Below, piece by piece: positions 35,982 through 47,969 of a DNA stretch of 64,000 nt. Below the pieces are notes generated by a model. That model worked only from the letters and a program-made list of their open reading frames with translations. It had not been told where the DNA came from and did no database searches. A program made the position numbers and the translations under genes. Positions within the stretch are counted from its first letter, which is position 1. Every line of letters begins with the position of its first letter. The DNA is from Tetradesmus obliquus (Eukaryota; Chlorophyta; Chlorophyceae; Sphaeropleales; Scenedesmaceae): contig CP126195.1 in NCBI GenBank assembly GCA_030272155.1, forward strand, positions 558,001 through 622,000. Direction: 5' to 3'.

Positions 35982-36342
35982 GCTGCAGCTTGTGCTACGC
36001 AGCAGCCTGGCCTGGCAGCACCAGAAATTGTCAACACACAGTTGTAGAGGGGATATAGCACAGATGATCTATGATGGGGCTTCGGGTGGAGCAACTTTGA
36101 CCGACTGTTACTGTCACACAGGGCACAGGGGTCAAGAGATGCTGGCTGCATCGTTCCGCAAGGCAAGTATGCCAATACCACGGATCTTTGTTACAACTGA
36201 ACTGAGAGCGCACAAACAAGCAAACAGAGACCTGCGCAGGACAGCGTAGGGAGAGGCCACACTGGCCTGAGCAGACGTTAGCCATCCCTTGGGCGTTTTT
36301 TTCAGCGAGGCTTAGCCTTCGCTGTTCCCACGCCTTAAGGAG
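35982..36342. promoter_or_regulatory. Shared 5' region of mini-RNase III and ZIP genes
   Basis: Only 361 bases separate the two start codons on opposite strands, so this interval must hold both 5' UTRs and promoters. No clear TATA box was seen on either strand. An alternative upstream exon for ZIP within it cannot be excluded. Confidence 0.5.
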
Positions 36343-39300
36343 ATGGTGAGCATGGCGGGCAGCTACATTCAGCTTTCTTGGGACACCGGTCCTCTCACGC
36401 TCCCAGTCAGCCTCATTCGATCACCTCGTTCTGCAGGCAGTTCAAGGAAATGTTGCCCTGGCCTTCGGGCTGGTCGTGGCTGCCGGCATGTGCACATGCT
36501 TCGGAGCCATGCTGGTGTTCTGCACCAGCCTCGCAAACCACCGGGTGCTGGCTGCAGCACTGGGTGCTTCAGCAGGCGTGATGATGGTGAGAGATCGGCC
36601 AGCATCTTGAAGGCTGAACTAAGCATGGAATCTATCTAGCACAGTCCGCTCACTACAGCAGCTCACTGGACCCGTCAACCCTGGACCTGTGTGCTTTGTT
36701 CTTGCAGCGGTGATGTCAGATGCACGAGGATGCAGTGCCACACCTCCAGTGGTTTGCAGCAGCATGCTTGCATTGCTGCTCTGGCTGCACCCCCACATCC
36801 CATCACCCCTGACCCTCTCATCTCACAGCCCACAAGTCACCCTTCCTCCCTGCCATCTGCCACCTGCCATGCAGTACGTGAGCTTTGTTGAGATCACCAA
36901 CAAAGCAGTCACCGCGTTTGCTGATGCCGGCATGCCCGCTCACGAGGCAGCCCGCTACGCCACCTTCTCATTCTTCCTGGGTGTGGTTGCCACCTGGCTG
37001 CTGGGCAAGCTGGTGGACTGCCTTGCCACAGCAGCACGCGTTATTCAGGCCAGGAAGGTGCGAAGCATTCTGTGATGGATAAGCAGATGTCAGTGGGTGC
37101 GTTGTCAGAGATAGGATGGCACACAGCATCCAGGACCAGACACCAAAAAGCGCAAACAAGCAGTGAGGCATGCGCTGTGGGGTGATGTTTGGTGTCTGTG
37201 GGCATCCGGCCCTTTTGCAAGGTTGTTTGGTGATCGTAATAGCATTCGGTTGCAATGCCATGGTTGCTATGCCATGGATTTTTTTTGAGTGCTCACACCG
37301 GCCGTTGCTTGCTGCTTGCAGGAGCGTCTCGCTGCAAGCGGCCGTGCTGGACGCTGTGCGCAGTTCTCTCTGTGCTCCTGCATTCCTGGCGCTGGCAGCA
37401 AGGCAGCCGCAGCAGCAGACGTCGAGTCTGGCGGCGCAACTGCCACAGTGGTAACTGCCGGCAGTCTTCATCATCAGCAGCTGGATGTTGACGCATGCGG
37501 CGCAGCAACAGACCAAGCAGCCAAGAACCACACCACCTCCTCTTCCGCAGCCGCTAGCAAGGGCCCTACAGTGTCAGCTGATGCAGCGGCCGTTGACCCG
37601 CTTGCTGCACCAGCTGTGCCGCCTATGGTGCTGGCTGCAAGCGGCTGCAAGTGCGGCTCTGCAGCATCGTCTGTGGATGGCTCTGTCACCATGTGCGACT
37701 GCTGCTGCGAGGGAGTGCCGCCTGCAGCACCCCTGGAGATCCCCCCACAGGTGAACAGGCTGCTTCGTTGTGGACAGAGAGTTTTCATATAGCATGTAAG
37801 TATCCTGAGCACGTCCGATCGGAATGTGGCGTAGTGCTGGCAGGGTGGCATGTGCAGCCACTGCTCTGATGAACCTGTCGCCTTGTAGGCGCCGTGTGCG
37901 GTGCACACCATTGGATATCGACTTGGTGCTGCCCGCTGACTGCCAGCTGAATGTGGCAGGAGCTGCTGCATGAGCTTTTTTAAACTGTTGGATCGACTAT
38001 ACCGCGGCTGCTGCGTGTTGCTTCGGTTGCTTGCTTGCAGGAGAACCTCCAGCTGGCGTCCAGCCCTGCATGCAGTCGTCTGGCACGCAGGACACCAGTA
38101 TTTTACTGTCTGCTGTGTGGTGAACCCAAGGTGGTTTGAAAGTGGCTTTCTCCTCTGAGTTCACCTCTTGCTAGAAATACGTGTAATTGATTGATTGATT
38201 GTGTGGTGTGCGCTTGCAGGAGAACCAGCAGCTGGCGGCCATGATCGCGTCCGACCCGCACGCCCCTGACCCTGGCGCGCACGATACCAATACATAATAT
38301 TTTCCTGTCTGCTGTGTGGTGTGTGCTTGCAGGAGAACCAGCAGCTGGCGGCCATGATCGCGTCTGACCCGCACGCCGCTGACCTGGCGCGCACCGGGCT
38401 GCTGACGGGGCTGGCGGTGGGCCTGCACAACCTGCCTGAGGGCCTGGCCACGTTTGTGGCCACACTGGCCTCACCCTCTGCTGGCATTGCCATCGCTGTG
38501 GCCATGTGAGTGGTTATTTGCGTGATTTGCATGTGTACTGAAGGCCTGGCCACCTTTGTGGCCACGCTGGCCTCGCCATCCGCTGGCACTGCCATCTCTG
38601 TCGCCATGTGAGTGCATCTGTGTGTATGGCATCTGTAAAGGGAGGCCTGGCCACGTTTGTGGCCACGCTGGCATCACCCTCTGCTGGCATTTCCATCGCG
38701 GTCGCCATGTGAGTTGTGCATCCTTTGTGTATTAAAAATGTCAGGATGTCATGAGTATGCATGCGCGCCCTGCTCTACTTGCTTGCCCATTGCTTCTTGT
38801 TTGCATGCAGTGCGCTGCACAACATTCCGGAGGGCGTCGGCGTCGGCAAGCCCATCTACCACGCCACCCTCCTGTGCATACTCTGTACATGCCCTTGACT
38901 GTCCTGTTTTGCTGTTCCCTGCTGTTTGTTTGCTGCAGTGCGCTGCACAACATCCCGGAGGGCGTCGTCGTGGCCATGCCCATCTACTACGCCACCCTCC
39001 TGTACATGCCCTTGACTGTCCTGTTGTGCTGTTCTGTTCCTGTTTCGATGCTGCAGTGCGCTGCACAACATCCCCGAGGGTGTTGTCGTGGCCATGCCCA
39101 TCTACTACGCCACTCACCCAAATGCACTGCACCCTCAATATTGCATCCTTTTTCTGTGCATGCAGTGCGCTGCACAACATCCCTGAAGGCGTCGTCGTGG
39201 CCATGCCCATCTACTACGCCACCAAGTCCCGCTGGCGCGCCTTTGGCTGGTCCTTTGTGAGCGGCGTTGCAGAGCCCATCGGCGGCTTGCTGGGCTATGC

Positions 39301-39505
39301 TGTGCTTGCAGGAAACGGCATGTCCCCGATCGCTTTTGCAGTCATGTTTGGCTTTGTGGCGGGCATGATGGTGTACATCAGCGTGCGTGAGCTGATTCCA
39401 ACCGCGCTGCGCTACGACCCGACAGATAAGGCGGTGACCAGCTCATGCATTCTGGGCATGGCAGTGATGGCCAGCAGCTTGCTGCTGTTCAAGGCGCAGG
39501 GCTGA
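36343..39505 (+). CDS. ZIP-family divalent metal transporter
   Basis: Exons 36343-36345 (the ATG alone), 36437-36586, 36875-37057, 37322-37750, 38333-38505 and 39166-39505 close in phase and give 425 residues. The protein would move zinc, iron or similar ions into the cytosol. Helix segments include [20 protein letters not shown] and [20 protein letters not shown]. The metal-site helices carry [11 protein letters not shown] (His about 287) and, after an AT|T split codon, [20 protein letters not shown] (His about 316), the signature of the ZupT/GufA branch. A cytosolic loop of about 140 residues (exon 4) is Ala/Ser-rich with a Cys cluster (CKCGS, CDCCCEG) that could bind metal. Subcellular location is not evident. 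Exons 5 and 6 have echo copies on three boundaries. The single-codon first exon is an inference. Confidence 0.88.
38041..38283 (+). repeat. Two echoes of ZIP exon 5 5' end
   Basis: CAG|GAGAACC-type copies start at 38041 (about 24 bases matching) and 38220 (about 60 bases matching, [16 protein letters not shown]). Both precede the true exon at 38333. The second ends with a one-base shift (CCTGACCCTGGCG for GCTGACCTGGCG), so it could not replace the exon in frame. Confidence 0.85.
38541..38708 (+). repeat. Two echoes of ZIP exon 5 3' end
   Basis: Copies of [20 protein letters not shown] with an intact GCCAT|GTGAGT donor end at 38606 and 38708. The true exon ends at 38505. Spacing is about 101 bp. 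A cell could splice from any of the three donors. Confidence 0.88.
38811..39114 (+). repeat. Three echoes of ZIP exon 6 5' end
   Basis: Copies of TGCAG|TGCGCTGCACAAC start at 38811, 38939 and 39057, before the true exon at 39166. Each codes [19 protein letters not shown] or a close variant (the first reads [12 protein letters not shown]). Each diverges right after the ACC triplet. Spacing is about 128, 118 and 109 bp. Confidence 0.88.
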
Positions 39506-40994
39506 GGGGCTGGCTGTTGGGTGGGCTGCTGTTTGCTTAGCGGTCACCAGTGTACGCGGTTGAGGGTGCCGGCTGACTGTGGGGATTGCTGCTTTGCTTT
39601 CCGTCGTCAGTGTGTGCAGCTGGCGGCCGGCTGGCTGTGCGGTGAGTTGCTTTTTGCCCAGTCAGCAGTGGGGTGTAACAAACAGTTGGTTTGTGGCGAG
39701 AGCAGAGCTGAGTGCGCTCCTGTCGTGGGACGGAGATGTTTGTCGTGTCAAATATCACTTTTGTCAATGTTTGGGTAGACGGCCAGCTACCAGCACAGTG
39801 TGCGGCGCATTGTGCAGTACAGGGCCAGCCAAGCGAGCGGCTTTTGGTGGATGATTACTGTGCAGCTGTAAGTGCTGCTGCTGCGTGATTTGCAGCAATT
39901 CTGGCGTCGTCAATGATACTATGATACTAGTATTCCTGATGATGCAGCGAACACATGCGCGTCAAGCAAACAGTGCTGTCGTTACGTGCTTGCCACAGCA
40001 GTGTATGTGGCATGTGTGCGTGTGTTTCAGAGTGTAGTTTCTGCACGACAGCTGTAGTTCTTCTTTGCAGCGATGGTTGCAGCGACAGCAGGCATGCCAC
40101 CAACAATGGGTAACATGATGATGATGAGCAGGCATGCCACCAATCTGGTTGCTGCCAGGAGAGGCTGTTGTGTTTACTAGATGAGCTGCAGCAGCAGGAC
40201 ACATGTTGTCGTGCGTGCAATAGGCTTGCAGGTGCATGTGCGCATCCACACTCTGAGTCTGGCTGTGGTGTGAGATATGTCTTATGCAGTGTGCTCATCC
40301 TGCTGTTGTCTTGTTGGACAGCTCCTGCTGCCGCTGGGGCCATAGCTTCCAAAGCTTTCGGTAAACCATCAATCCGAATTGCTTTTCAACATGCATCTTA
40401 GGCACACCCAACTGCCGGTGTCGGCGATTGATTTGAACCAGCAGTTCCTGTCTGACCAAGGGTGCAGCGACTTTCAAAGTCTGTCGTGTGCCACCTCTAA
40501 GAGGAAAGAGTGCTAAATGTGTAAAAATATTCTTTTGACACAAACACTGGGCAGCCGGCAACGAGCCAGAGCGTTTGATGCATTTGCCCGCGATAGGGTT
40601 AGGAGCTAGATCCGAGTGATCCTTGCCTATGTCGGGCAGCAACTTTCCCACGATCGAGTTTGTTCTTATTGACATATGCTGATTCTTTAGGCAACTGGAT
40701 GTAGCAGTGCTGCTGCTTGCTTGCGTGTACCTGTGGTGTGTCGCACTGGGCACAGGGCATCGGGCGATCTTCAGCGGTGTACACAACTGTTCACTCAATT
40801 CAGGCATCACAGTACGTTATGTTGTCAGTTGTCGCCCTTTAGCCCGCTGATAATTGATTCCTTCTTCGTCGTCGCACTATCTACCTCTGGCCATCCCATC
40901 GCCAACCGTTCCTCGTGATCTTGTTCCAGCTTCATCTGTCGCATATTTTACAAGCCTACGGGATGCAGCTTTAGTCACCTGGGCCTGAGTGGAG
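39506..40994. other. Intergenic, no gene supported
   Basis: This interval holds the 3' flank of ZIP and the upstream region of the Ala/Gln-rich gene. Open frames on both strands lack domain features. The stretch 40840-40990 (pyrimidine-rich, with CTTCTTCGTCGTCGC) is the likely promoter or 5' UTR of the next gene. Confidence 0.5.
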
Positions 40995-41606
40995 ATGGCA
41001 CAGCCCTTGTCCCAAAGTTCTCGCCTGGGCAGCTTCAAGCTAGACCTGGACGATGTGGTTTTCAGCACGGACGATGAGGCGAGCCCGGAGCTGCTGGTGC
41101 CGCAGCAGGTGCAGGCAGCGGCAGCAGCAGCAGGCTACTCTGAGGCCATCCCTGGTGAGTCAGCACAGCAGCGGCCCCGGAACGGCTCCAGCGCGCGTTT
41201 CAGCATTCGAATAGGGTTATGTCTGAGTCTGAGGCTTGATGCAGGCAGTGCACGGCGTGTGCGAGTAGCTGCAGGGTTGTTGGCCAGCCTGCTGCTGTCT
41301 TAGCACTGCCCCATCCTAATGGCCTGTGCATGATTGAATCATCACCTCCAGGACCACTCGTGGCAGGCCCAGGCTGGAACAGCAGTTGTTCTGTGTGGAT
41401 TGTAATATATATGTTTCCAGTTTGAGTGCGCTGCCCTTTCGAGGCGGTGCAGTGCACCTTGCTTGAGCACATGGTGCAGGAGAACAGTCCAGTTTCCTTG
41501 CACATGTTCAACTTGCAGTGCTGACGCTGCGATACACAGCTGCGCAAGATTCACTGGCACAGAACACACCCATGGTGACACACCCAAGGTTCCGACCCCT
41601 TGCTGC

Positions 41607-41653
<47 letters not shown>

Positions 41654-43425
41654 ACTGCTGCACTGCTGCTGCTGCTGCTGCTGCAGGCGGGCGGCAGCAC
41701 CAGGTGAAGCATGCCCCCTCTGGCTCCTACACTGCGCCGCCAGCCGGCAAGCGATCCAAGCTGGACGCGCACCTGGTGGGTTGGCTTGTGGCTTGTTTCA
41801 ATTGAGAGTGGGGGTTGAAGTAGATGTGACGTCGCTGTGACACTCGTTGGTAGCTGGCTGGCCAGCACTTCCACATGGAAACGCACCTGGTCAGTGCGAT
41901 ATAAGGTGATGTAGCCAGCAAGTTACAAGATCTTGTCATACAACATGAATCAAAGTGATGTCGCCGCTGGTTGACTCAAAAGTGATGCCCTTCACCTCCG
42001 TTATGGTATTTGATGAGACGGCTGACGGGACGGCTGGATTGCCACACGCATGCAGATGCCGCTGTGCACGGCCGGCATGCTGCTTGCTTGCTTGCTTGTG
42101 TTGCCGGTTGGTTTTGGCCTTGCAGGGTGCTGCTCTACCTGGTTGCAGTGTGCATGCTATGCTCTATGCACGACCAAAAGCAACTCACGTCTCTGCAGTG
42201 GCTGTCCCGCATCAAGGCATGTTGCGCTCCTGAGCGTAGCGTTTGAGACACGTGATTACTTATTGCAGTCGTGCCAAGTGTTTGTGCTGCTCACACTGAC
42301 CCACAGCCTGGTGGCGGCACACTAAGCGTTTCCGCACGACCCAGTTGTCTAATGGGTGATCTTCTGACATACCGTCATGCTGGCACACTGCTGCGTCGGC
42401 GCTAACCGCACACATGCACTTCTGTTAATCTAGCACTTGAACAGCCAGTCATTCCTTTCCACATGCCACACTGGTGCTGTTGATGCCCTACAGGCTTCAT
42501 CAGCAGCAGATACAGCAGATGCAGCAGACGCAGCAGGTGGCAGTGACGCCTCAGCCCTCAAGGATGCTGGCGTCACCGCCGCCTGTGAAGTTCACGGTGA
42601 CGACATCAAATCCATGGTGGGAACTTCACAGTCGGTGACGCTGCCAGGTGTCACTACGCCTCCGCCGGTGACAACAACCAAGAAGCACCAGCACCTGCTG
42701 CCATTCCAGCCAGCAAAGCAGTCTGGCATTACAGGTGTAACTAGCAGCAGGCTGCGCAAGGCACAGCCGGCGGCTGCAAGTATTGACTCAGCAGCAGCAG
42801 CAGCAGCAGCAGCAGGGAGTAGATCTGATGTGTTGCAGAGTGACTCGGGTGCAGGGCTGGCTAACATGTCAGCAGCTGCTGCAGGCACGGCAGCAGTAGC
42901 GGCTGCACTGACTGCTGCCTTAGCAGGGCCTGCTTGCACAAAGCAAGATGTGAGCGATGCAGCAGCAGCAGCAGCAGCAGCAGATGCTGATGTTGCTGAC
43001 GCTGCCAGTCCTGATGTGAAGGCGGGTGCAGCCAATGCCAGAGACCAGCGCAAACAGCAGCAGCAGCAGCAGCAGCAGCAGGTGGCTGACACAGCAGCAG
43101 CAGCGCCTGCCAAGAACCTCACGAGCGACCTGGAGCAAAGCACAGCAGCAGCTGACACGCCAGCTGCAGCCTCTGAGGAAGCTTCTGCTGCTGCTGAGCA
43201 AAGCAGTGATCCTAAGCAAGAGCAGCAGCAGCAACAGCAGCAGCCACCAGAGCGGAGTGGCAGTGGCGGCATTGGTGCCGTAGGTGGCCTTATCAGGTGG
43301 CTCTCTGGTGGTAAGAGGGCCAGCAGGGCAGCCAAGCCAGCAGCAGCAGCAGCAGCAGCGGAAGATGCAGCGGCAGCCAAGTTGGTGTCGGATCTGACGG
43401 CATCCATGTTTGCCAGTGTGGTGGC

Positions 43426-43462
<37 letters not shown>

Positions 43463-43706
43463 GAGACAGAGGCGGCGGCTGTGCGCGAGCTGAATGAAGA
43501 GCAGCAGCAGCAGCAGCAGCAGGCGGCAGCAGCGGCTGGAAACAGCAGTAGCAGTGACAAAGCAGGTTGCAATCCTGCAGCAGCAGCAGCAGCAGCAGCA
43601 GCCGCAGCTGCTATTGAAGAGTCTGAGCAGCAGCAGGAGGCGTCTGGCCTGGCACCTGCAGCTGTAGGAGGTGCCATTGCTGCTGCAGCAGCTGTGGCAG
43701 GTGCCA

Positions 43707-43739
<33 letters not shown>

Positions 43740-43933
43740 TTGCCTCTAGTTCCACAGCAGATGGCCAGGACGGCCCTACAGCAGGACCTGCTGCTGCTGC
43801 TGCTGCTGCTGCTGGCCTGCCTCCAGCGGCCCCCACTCTAAAGCGCACTGGCAGCAGCAGCGGCAGCGGCAGTGGAGGCAGCGGCCGCTTTGGACTGTTT
43901 GGCTGGCTGCGCAGGTCTGGATCCAGTGGCAAC

Positions 43934-43975
<42 letters not shown>

Positions 43976-45236
43976 CCAGCAGCAGATTGTGATGAGGCTG
44001 ATATGCAGCAGCTGGTGGCGAAGATAACGCGAGAGATGATTGACAAAGTGGTCCAGCAGCAGCAGCAGGGAGATGGCGAGACAACGCCTGCACAGCCTGC
44101 TGCTGCTGCTGCTGTCAGTACACCTTTTGGAGCAGCAGCAAACGCGCAGCAGCAGCAACAGCAGGATGCTGCGGGGTGCGCTGCTGCATCACAGACAGAT
44201 GCGCCACCAGCAGCAACAGCAGCAGCTGCAGATCCTCTGGCTGCAGCAGACAGCAGCGGAGACCCATTGGCTGCAAGTGCATTTGCAGCAGCAGCAGCAG
44301 CAGCAGCAGGTGGCAGTGGTGGTCGGCTGCTACCGCGTGGCAACAGCAATGGCAGCAGCAGCAGCGGCGCAGTGGATGCTCGAGAGGCTGCAGAGGCATC
44401 TGCGCTAAGCCCCAGCGGAGGTTCAGGGCTTAGGAGTTTTAATTTCGGCTCAGTCAGCAGCAGCTCTGGCTCTTTCGGCGGCCCTGTAGCCCTTCAGGGT
44501 TCAGGTTTCAGTGGCGGCGGTTCAGGGTTTTATGGCCTGCCTGCGACGCCACCTTCAACCCCAGCCTGCCTGTCCAGGGCACCATCTGATCGCAGCGAAA
44601 CCCTCAGCAAAACCCTGCCTGACCTTGGCAGTAGCCCCAGTGACGCTGCATTTGGCAGGGAGGGATCTGGCAGTTCAGGTTCTGGACTCACCCTAAACCT
44701 CAGCCCTCTGACAGGGCTTATGGGTGGTGAGGGTTTAGGGTATAGCGGCAGGCGCAGCGGCAGCTGGGCTCCTCCAAGTACACCTGCAGGCACCCCTGCT
44801 TTGGGCAATAGTGCTGCTCCCACACCTGCTAACACCCCAGCATTGTCGGCAGCAGCATCAGGCACGAGCACACCTGCTGCTGCTGCTGCTGGGGCCGGTG
44901 CTGTTGCTGCTGCGGCGGTGGCTGCATTGGCAGCTGGTGGCGGCTTTGCTGCCGCGAGTGGTTCCACATCATCCGGCAGCAGCGTGCATGGTGGGGCTAC
45001 AACAGAGGATGCAGCAGCAGCAGCAGCAGCAGCAGGGGGTGGTGCTGCTGCTGGCGGCCCTGCTGCGCAGCTGCTGAGCAGTAAGAGCTTCAAAGAGAAG
45101 ATGATGGCTCTGGCAGAAGAGGAGGAGGAAGAGGAAGAAGAGGAGCAGCAGCAGCAGCAGCAGGATGCGGCTGCTGCCCTGCAACAGGACCAACCTCAGG
45201 CTGGGGTGCAGGCAAGCAGCTCTGCTGCTGGCGAGT

Positions 45237-45276
<40 letters not shown>

Positions 45277-47969
45277 GGAGCCAGGTGCTGGTTTGCGTCT
45301 GCAGCAGCAGGAAGGGGAGCCAGACGATGACATGTCACCATTCAGAGCAGCAGCAGTAGCAGATGACGCTTCTTATGACGCCGCAACAGTTTCAGAAGAT
45401 GCCGAACCCTCGACGCCCACAGCTGCTGCTGGCGCCACTGCAGCGGCAGCAGCAGCAGCAGCAGCAGTCAGCCCCACCAGCAGCAGCAGCAGCAGCAGGT
45501 CGCTGTCGAGCAGGCTGTCAAGTGTGAGGAGGCATCAGTTGAGTGAGATTCCGGAAGATGCTCCCATAGCGCCACCCATTGCAGAAGAAGCAGACGAGGA
45601 ATCAGCAGCAGCAGCAGCACTACAGCCTGCAGCTGGGGTTACTGCTGCTGCTGCTGCTGCGGGTGGTGCAGCCAAAGGCAGCGAGGCTGGCAGCAGTAGC
45701 AGCAGCAGCGTGAGCTCTCCAGTCGCCAACCACCATCATAATGTTACCAATATAGCTGTCTCATGCCTTACACCAGGAGCTTATGAGGACGTTGCAGCAG
45801 ATGCAGCTGGCAGCAGCAACCTGACCGCAGGCTCGCTCGACCACTACTCTGACGCAGCAGTAGCAGCAGCAGCAGCAGCAGTGGACAACAGTGATGCCTG
45901 CAGTGTGAGCAGCGTGGACTCCCGCAGCAGCAGCAGCAGGGCCCTTGCTGGCGGCGGCGGCAGCGGCATGGTGCTTGATGGAGTTCCGCTTGATGAAATG
46001 GCGCTACGCTTTGTTAGAACCTCGTCACTAGATCTCAGCAGCGGCGGTTCTGCGTGCGGCGGCGGTTTAGGTTCAGGGCAGATGACGGCGACGGCTGCAG
46101 GCTACACGCCGGGGCGCAGCCCGATAGTTTCAAGCGGCGCTGCTGCTGCTGCTGCTGCGGCTGCTGGTGTGGCAGTGTGTGGGAAGCCGAACCTGTGGCG
46201 TAACTCTGCGCCTGGCGGCTATGGGCTTAGCTACTCGCATAGCAGGAGTTCTTCTGCAGGTGGGTTTGACGTTCCCTGTGAAGTATAGGCTTGATTGTGA
46301 AGTTCTCGGTGGAGCTGAGGCTGAAACAGTGCTGTGTTGCGTGGCTTGTTGGGCTGATTCATGCGCACCGCGTGGCTTGCATGCACAGTATGCTTGTTGC
46401 GCGTGTTGCACCACAAATAGGCAACAGACCTCAATCTCTATGACAGCATAATCAAGCCACAGCGCCACTGCCATCGCCCTTGCCTTTGCGGCAGCAGGTG
46501 CTGTTCTGTGCCACTGCCTTGACACAGAAGCATATGAATAGTATCACTCACTTGTCTGTTGTTTCTCATCTGCCGCAGGATCATCCAAGGATGACTTATT
46601 TGGGCCCCAAGCCGCTGCTGCTGCTGCTACTGCTGCTGGCGTCAGCAGCAGCAGCAGAGTCAGCATCGCAGCAGCGCCTCCTCGGCGCACAGTCAGCAGT
46701 GAAAACGCTGACTTGACTGCTGCAGCTGCTGCTGCTGTGGCAGCAACAGCAGCCACTACTGGTGCCGCTGCTGCTGCTGCATCCACTGGCCACCCTAAGC
46801 AGCAAGAGGTCCTGCCAGAGCAGCCAACAGCTCTCAATGCCGACTCAGCAGCAGCAGCAGCAGCAGCAGCAGTGGATGCCACAGCCGCCAGCACCAGCAG
46901 CAGTGAAGCTCACGGGGACTTGCCGCCCCCTAAGCTGCCGCCACATGTAGTAGCAGCGGCATTTGAGGCAGCAGCAGCAACACCGTCTCCACAGCAGCTC
47001 AAAACACGCAGCCGGCTGCACCCTGAAGCAGCAGCAGCAGCAGCAGCAGCTGGTAAGCAGCAGCAGGATGAGGAAGCAGAAGGCATGGCAGCTGCTGCTG
47101 CAGATCCTGCAAGCCCAAGCAGCTGCTTTGCACAGGCAACAAGCGGCAGCGCTGCTGCTGCTGCTGCTGCTGGTGATCCTGGCAGTACTAGCCGCAGTGT
47201 GAGCAGCAAAGCAGTGACAGCTGGCTCCAGGGCTGCAGCTGCTGACACAGCAGCAGCAGCAGAGGGAGATGACGGCGCTGCTCCTGCAGCGTTTGCCGAG
47301 TATGCTGCTGCTGCACCAGCTGCAGTGGTGTTTGATGCAGCGCCTGCTACCCAGCAGCAGCAGCCTAACACAGCAGAAGGCCAAGGCGAGTCATCTGCTT
47401 CTTCCACTGCTGCTGCTGCTGCTGCTGCTGCCGGCCTGACTCGCAGCGCCAGCGGCGGCTGTGGCAACAGCAGCAGCCATGCCCGGAAGGCCCTGTTTGA
47501 TGAGTCAACAAAGCTGCGCATTCAGCAGGTGCTGCAGCAGCCACACGAGCACCCAAAAGCTGCCACACCTCGCATGTTTGGCATAACATCGGCATCCGGC
47601 ACAGCTGTGATGGATGTGCCAAAAGAGCTGCCTGCAGCCGCTGCTGTGGCGGTTAATGCAGAGGTGGCATCAGTGGGCGGGGTAGGCGACAGTCTGTGTA
47701 GTCTGGATGCTGTTGATGGCATCAGCAGCGCTGCTGGGGTGGGTGGCAAGGCTGGCAGCAGGCGCACCTCAGCTGATATGGCAGCTGCGCCAGCAGCTAA
47801 TGCAGCTGCAGCAGCAGAGGTGAATGCCAAAGCCGCACCAGCAGCAGCAGCAGCAGGCAAGCTTGGGCCGTCAGGTGCTGCTGCCGGCAGTGTGCAGCAG
47901 CAGCAGCAGCAGCGCAAGCAAGCCAAGTGGTGGGCTTGCAGCTGCTTTGGCGGCTCTGCTGCCAACTGA
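40995..47969 (+). CDS. Large Ala/Gln/Ser-rich protein with a duplicated W-L module
   Basis: Exons 40995-41154, 41687-41775, 42494-46259 and 46579-47969 join in phase (G|GC, 0, G|GA) and give 1801 residues. The start reads MAQPLSQSSRLGSFKLDLDD. Most of the chain is Ala, Gln and Ser runs plus TP/SP-rich stretches such as PPSTPAGTPALG. Structured islands are few. GLIRWLSGGKRASR (about 348) is followed by KLVSDLTASMFASVV (about 379). A second version, GLFGWLRRSGSS (about 550), is followed by MQQLVAKITREMIDKVV (about 587). SFKEKMMALAEEEE (about 948) comes later, and the end is KWWACSCFGG plus SAAN. I recognise no family. A scaffold or regulatory role would be a guess. A small extra exon near 42126 cannot be excluded. 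Confidence 0.72.
41604..41686 (+). repeat. CTG microsatellite abutting a 3' splice site
   Basis: About 15 CTG triplets, two CACTG breaks and eight more CTG triplets run directly into the CAG acceptor at 41684-41686 of the 1801-residue gene. The layout resembles that in the peptide-gene introns. Confidence 0.85.

Noticed and set aside
38657..39505. Long plus-strand frame running through the ZIP echoes
   Set aside because: It reads through copies and introns; the spliced model gives the expected IALHNIPEG junction instead.
42592..44349. 585-codon open frame on the minus strand
   Set aside because: Antisense shadow of the Ala/Gln-rich coding exon; CAG runs leave several frames open on both strands. 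The plus-strand frame fits splice phases.
46910..47521. Minus-strand open frame opposite the last exon of the large gene
   Set aside because: Same cause: triplet repeats read antisense.
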